Positions 60,701-64,000 of a DNA stretch of 64,000 bases are shown here, piece by piece; within the stretch, counting starts at the first letter, position 1; each line of letters starts with the position of its first letter. Origin of the DNA: Marinobacter azerbaijanicus (GTDB lineage: Bacteria > Pseudomonadota > Gammaproteobacteria > Pseudomonadales > Oleiphilaceae); assembly GCF_030250645.1 (NCBI RefSeq), contig NZ_JASSVS010000015.1:1-64000 (forward strand), given 5' to 3'. The translations under genes and the position numbers were made by a program. A model generated the notes under the pieces. That model saw nothing but the letters and a program-made list of their open reading frames with translations. It searched no databases and was not told where the DNA came from.

Positions 60701-62464
60701 TTAATACGCCTTACGAAAACTACCCTGATAATCAAAAACCCGCTCCTGCACCTGCCAATAGTGCTTCTGCTTGCGGGCAATCACGAAATCCGGTGCCGGA
60801 AGCAAGGCCTCCAGTTCAAGCACCTCATCCGCTGAGCTGAACGCTTTCGGAGCCTGGCCATTCGCAAAACGACGCCCGAACAGTCTGTTAAAAACAGTGC
60901 GCTGGCCCGGTTTGCTGAAATCAAACGATTCGCTGAGCGCCTCTCCATCCTCCCCGTGATAGGTGATCCTCAACTTGCTACCGCTAGCAACCAGCGATAT
61001 CCCGGCGCAGCGAATCACCATGGCATCCTTGAGTTTTAACGCATCTCTCAGCTGATCATCCGGATCGATGATGGCTTTGTGACACTGGTGGCAGTTGCGG
61101 GCCGCAATATCATTCTCGCCACCGCAGTGTGGGCACTCCTTGAAACGGAAACGGTAATCGCACTGCTGCGGGCGCCCCTTCCGCACGGCAGGTGCCTCCG
61201 CTTCCGCGGGTTCCAGCAGCCCCTGGCAACGGCGACCGTAGTGCTCGATAACATGGCCTTCACCGTCTGTTTTACCCCAGAAGATATTGGCGAAACCACA
61301 GCCCGGGCAGAACACCTGCACCGGCTCACTGTCGGGATTCGGTTTCGGCTCCCCTACCTCCGGGTGATGCAGATTCACACTGTTACCCGCGTAATCAATT
61401 ACCAGACAATCCTGCTTACCCTCGTCCAGACGAAGACCACGGCCCACAATCTGCTGATACAGGCTGACCGACTGGGTAGGACGAAGAATGGCGATAAAGT
61501 CCACATGGGGCGCATCAAAGCCCGTGGTGAGTACCGACACATTCACCAGATACTTCAGCTGCCACTGTTTGAAACGCTGGATCAGCAAGTCCCGATCCTT
61601 CAGATCGGTCGCACCGGTCACCAGGGCGGTCTGATGTTCCGGCAGGTAGCCGGTGATCTCCCGCGCATGATTCACCGTTGCCGCAAAGACCATCACCCCC
61701 TGGCGCTCTGCGGCCAGCTCCATCACCTGCTCAACGATGGCACGGGTCACACGCTTGTGTTTGCTCAGCAGCTGGTTAACATCCTTCTCGGCGTACTCGC
61801 CAAAGCGGTCCTGAGGCAGCGCGGAGAAATCGTATTGCGCCACCGCCGCATTCACCAGCTCAGGCCTGGTGAGATACCCCCGGTTGATCATGTAGCTCAA
61901 CGGCAGTTCATAAATGCAGTGCTGAAAGGGCTTGTCCTGTTCACCCCGGACAAAGCCCCGGTAGTGATAGCGATAGATCCAGCCCATGGCCAGACGATAG
62001 GGTGTGGCGGTCAGCCCGAGCACTTTGAGGGAGTCATTCTGTTGCCGCAGCAGCTCAATGATCCTCTGATACTGGCTGGTGTCATCACCGCTGACCCGAT
62101 GGCACTCATCAATGATGACCAACGAGTATTCATCCCTGAACTGATCCAGATTGGCCGATACGGACTGCACACTGGCGAAGGTCACCTGATGCCGGTTTTC
62201 CTTACGTTTCAGTCCGGCGGCGAAGATGCTGCCGGTTAACCCATAGCTCTCATATTTGGCGTGATTCTGCTCCACCAGCTCTTTTACGTGGGTCAGCACC
62301 AGAATCCGGCGCCGGGCAAGCCGGGCCAACTCGGCAATGACCAGGCTTTTACCGGCACCGGTCGGCAGGACAATAACGGCAGAATCATCAGATTTGCGAA
62401 AATGCCTCAACGTGGCATCAACCGCTTCCTGCTGGTAAGGCCGCAGTGTGAAAGGAGCATTCAT
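60701..62464 (-). CDS. radD: RadD-like superfamily II DNA helicase
   Basis: ATG 62464 gives 587 residues, about the length of E. coli RadD (YejH). Walker A LPTGAGKS (33-40), DEAH-type box IIDECHR (119-122), LGLTATPYR, and the motif VI region QIVGRGLRLDEGK are present. The C-terminal zinc fingers (CPGCGF and CPHCGG with CHQCHK) also match RadD. RadD acts with RecA in DNA repair and recombination. No clear ribosome binding site before the ATG. Confidence 0.9.
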   Translation of the reverse strand: MNAPFTLRPYQQEAVDATLRHFRKSDDSAVIVLPTGAGKSLVIAELARLARRRILVLTHVKELVEQNHAKYESYGLTGSIFAAGLKRKENRHQVTFASVQSVSANLDQFRDEYSLVIIDECHRVSGDDTSQYQRIIELLRQQNDSLKVLGLTATPYRLAMGWIYRYHYRGFVRGEQDKPFQHCIYELPLSYMINRGYLTRPELVNAAVAQYDFSALPQDRFGEYAEKDVNQLLSKHKRVTRAIVEQVMELAAERQGVMVFAATVNHAREITGYLPEHQTALVTGATDLKDRDLLIQRFKQWQLKYLVNVSVLTTGFDAPHVDFIAILRPTQSVSLYQQIVGRGLRLDEGKQDCLVIDYAGNSVNLHHPEVGEPKPNPDSEPVQVFCPGCGFANIFWGKTDGEGHVIEHYGRRCQGLLEPAEAEAPAVRKGRPQQCDYRFRFKECPHCGGENDIAARNCHQCHKAIIDPDDQLRDALKLKDAMVIRCAGISLVASGSKLRITYHGEDGEALSESFDFSKPGQRTVFNRLFGRRFANGQAPKAFSSADEVLELEALLPAPDFVIARKQKHYWQVQERVFDYQGSFRKAY

Positions 62465-62845
62465 TATTGCTGCGCTTGATCGTTTTCGGGATGAGAAGCT
62501 GGCCATACTAGCAGATACCGCTGCTGTTACCTGTGAGCCAAAAAAAGAGCTGTCACGATTTTCCGAAAACCCGCAGGGCTCACCAACACAATATTCCTGG
62601 CTCTACCTTGGCTGACCTGCTGATCGACAGAAAGGTAGAAGTTATGTCGAAGTATTTTACAGAGTTTCACATTTTCAATATCAGGGATCTGCCAGGGATT
62701 GCAGAACCCATCTGAACCTTAATGCTTTGTCTTTTCGTGGCCCGGCAATTGCCTGCCGTTCATCGTCTCGGAGCCAACCGCTTCCCGACCAGTATCCTTC
62801 AATCAATAATGCGGCCAGGCAGAGCTCGGCCACAGGAGAATAACA
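62465..62845. other. Intergenic region with no gene recognised
   Basis: This 381-base stretch between radD and the gamma-glutamyltransferase gene holds only short frames without ribosome binding sites. It must contain both divergent promoters; no repeated or palindromic element stands out. Confidence 0.5.
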
Positions 62846-64000
62846 ATGAAAAAACGATTGTTGACTATCTCTTTTTGTCTGTCTCTGGGTGTACCTGCTG
62901 CCTGGGCAACTGACCTGCCACAGGCTCAAACGACCGAGCGCGAAATGGTCGTCACGGCAAACCCGCTGGCCACGGCAGCCGGCGCAAAAATTCTCAAAAA
63001 CGGTGGTACCGCGGCAGATGCCATGATTGCGGTGCAGACCATGCTCAGCCTGGTGGAACCCCAGTCAAGCGGGCTTGGTGGCGGAGCGTTTATCGTTTAT
63101 TACGATGCCCAGACCGGCACCACAACCACTATCGATGCCCGTGAAACCGCACCAGAGGCGGTGGATGAAACGCTTTTTTTAAATGAGGAAGGCAATTCAA
63201 TCGGCTTTTCAGATGCGTGGCAGAGTGGTCTGTCCGTGGGCGTGCCGGGCGTCCCGCGAATGATGGAATATATGCATACTCAATATGGCCGGCTTCCCTG
63301 GCAGCGCCTGTTTGTACCGGCGATCACCCAGGCCCAGAAAGGCTTTTCTCTGACCCAGCGTACCAGTGATCAGGTCTCCGGCCTTCTGGCCCGCAACCCA
63401 TCCTGTGAGGATCGGTTATTTTTCCGTGACCCCACCGCCTTCAACTACTTTGTTGACAGCGAGACCTGCGAAGCCAAGCCTGCCGGTACACTGATCAAAA
63501 ACAAGGACTATGCCGAAACGCTAAAGCTGCTGGCTCGCGATGGAGCAGATACCTTCTACACCGGCTCTATCGCACAGGACATCGTTAGCGCCGTCCAGAA
63601 CGATCCGAATATCCCCGGATCAATGAGCCTGGACGACCTGGCCGATTATCAGGTCATTGAACGGCCACCAGTGTGCATCACTTACCGTAGCAACAACGTC
63701 TGTGGCATGGGCCCGCCATCTTCCGGTGGACTGGCCGTCGGTCAGATCATGGGTGTGCTTGAGAATTTCGACCTGGCAGGCAAGAACCCGCTGGACGAGG
63801 AAGTGGTTCATCTTTTTACCCAGGCCATGCGTATCGCGTTCGCGGATCGCAACAAGTATGTTGCAGACAGCGATTTCATCACCGTTCCGGTTGAAGGCAT
63901 GCTGGACAAGCAATACCTCGAAACCCGCGCTGCGCTGATTGGTGAGAATGACCTTGGCGTAGTTGATCCGGGAACGCCCCCCGGTGTGTTTGATCCCTCT
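62846..64000 (+). CDS. ggt: Gamma-glutamyltransferase, 5' part (cut by the window edge)
   Basis: ATG 62846 (CAGGAG upstream) opens a frame that runs off the window after 385 codons. A signal peptide ends near residue 22 (PAAWA-TD). EMVVTANPLATAAGAKILKNGGTAADA, EPQSSGLGGGAF (oxyanion/fold signature), the substrate arginine in IDARETAPEA, and MGPPSSGGLAVGQ are family blocks. The autocatalytic Thr and small subunit lie beyond the window. It cleaves the gamma-glutamyl bond of glutathione in the periplasm. Confidence 0.93.
   Translation, partial: MKKRLLTISFCLSLGVPAAWATDLPQAQTTEREMVVTANPLATAAGAKILKNGGTAADAMIAVQTMLSLVEPQSSGLGGGAFIVYYDAQTGTTTTIDARETAPEAVDETLFLNEEGNSIGFSDAWQSGLSVGVPGVPRMMEYMHTQYGRLPWQRLFVPAITQAQKGFSLTQRTSDQVSGLLARNPSCEDRLFFRDPTAFNYFVDSETCEAKPAGTLIKNKDYAETLKLLARDGADTFYTGSIAQDIVSAVQNDPNIPGSMSLDDLADYQVIERPPVCITYRSNNVCGMGPPSSGGLAVGQIMGVLENFDLAGKNPLDEEVVHLFTQAMRIAFADRNKYVADSDFITVPVEGMLDKQYLETRAALIGENDLGVVDPGTPPGVFDPS

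Noticed and set aside
61079..62239. Long open frame (386 codons) antisense to radD
   Set aside because: It has no ribosome binding site or recognisable domain, and the opposite strand encodes a complete helicase with all motifs.
62533..62715. 60-codon frame between radD and the gamma-glutamyltransferase gene
   Set aside because: No ribosome binding site, mixed composition and no protein-like pattern.

Overview
The window looks like the chromosome of a marine gammaproteobacterium, most likely Marinobacter or a close relative. This is inferred from gene content and protein style (pseudomonad-type pyruvate dehydrogenase E2 active site, DUF3175, the PBPRA1643-type SEC-C protein, RadD, a DUF3494 ice-binding-like lipoprotein); no rRNA or intact tRNA is present to confirm it. 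Most genes are housekeeping or stand-alone accessory genes with good ribosome binding sites. There are no CRISPR arrays, insertion sequences or integrases.

Layout. 1-9.7 kb: an ice-binding-like lipoprotein, a membrane hydroxylase, an AraC regulator, a homocysteine methyltransferase remnant, a repeat-bearing lipoprotein, TenA, a histone-deacetylase-like enzyme, a GNAT acetyltransferase, RNase Z and a SEC-C protein. 10-20 kb: glutamate dehydrogenase, DUF3175, a Lon-type protease with a universal stress protein, a lipoprotein / J-domain / VWA gene set, an outer-membrane-type protein, an SDR and an MFS exporter. 20.1-41.4 kb: a large catabolic island. 41.4-64 kb: YqeY, patatin, an M15 peptidase, a three-gene lipase operon, a run of small membrane and redox genes, TetR and XRE/MmyB regulators with visible operators, RadD and the 5' part of a gamma-glutamyltransferase gene cut by the window edge.

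The most interesting part is the 20-41 kb island. A LacI-family regulator sits among four copies of a 14-bp operator (TGCAAACGTTTGCA and close variants) that mark the promoters of (i) an M24/DddP-like hydrolase with an aldehyde dehydrogenase, (ii) a ribose-type ABC importer, (iii) a private groES-groEL pair back to back with a polyol-type SDR, and (iv) an outer-membrane porin. Downstream of the porin run a TRAP transporter, a pyruvate/acetoin dehydrogenase-like E1 alpha and beta, an E2 divided over two proteins (one with two lipoyl domains and a decayed catalytic domain, one with a catalytic domain and no lipoyl domain) and another SDR. The picture is a substrate-induced import and oxidation pathway that carries its own chaperonin. 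The substrate cannot be read from the sequence; an SDR of polyol/diol type, an aldehyde dehydrogenase and a 2-oxoacid (or acetoin) dehydrogenase suggest a polyol, diol or sugar-derived compound cut to short acyl-CoA.

Other points of note are an operon in which two cytosolic-looking lipase-fold proteins flank an exported protein, a voltage-gated potassium channel ending in a zinc ribbon, gene remnants around 3.6 kb and 50.2-51.1 kb, and two divergent promoters with clear palindromes (57.2 and 60.1 kb).
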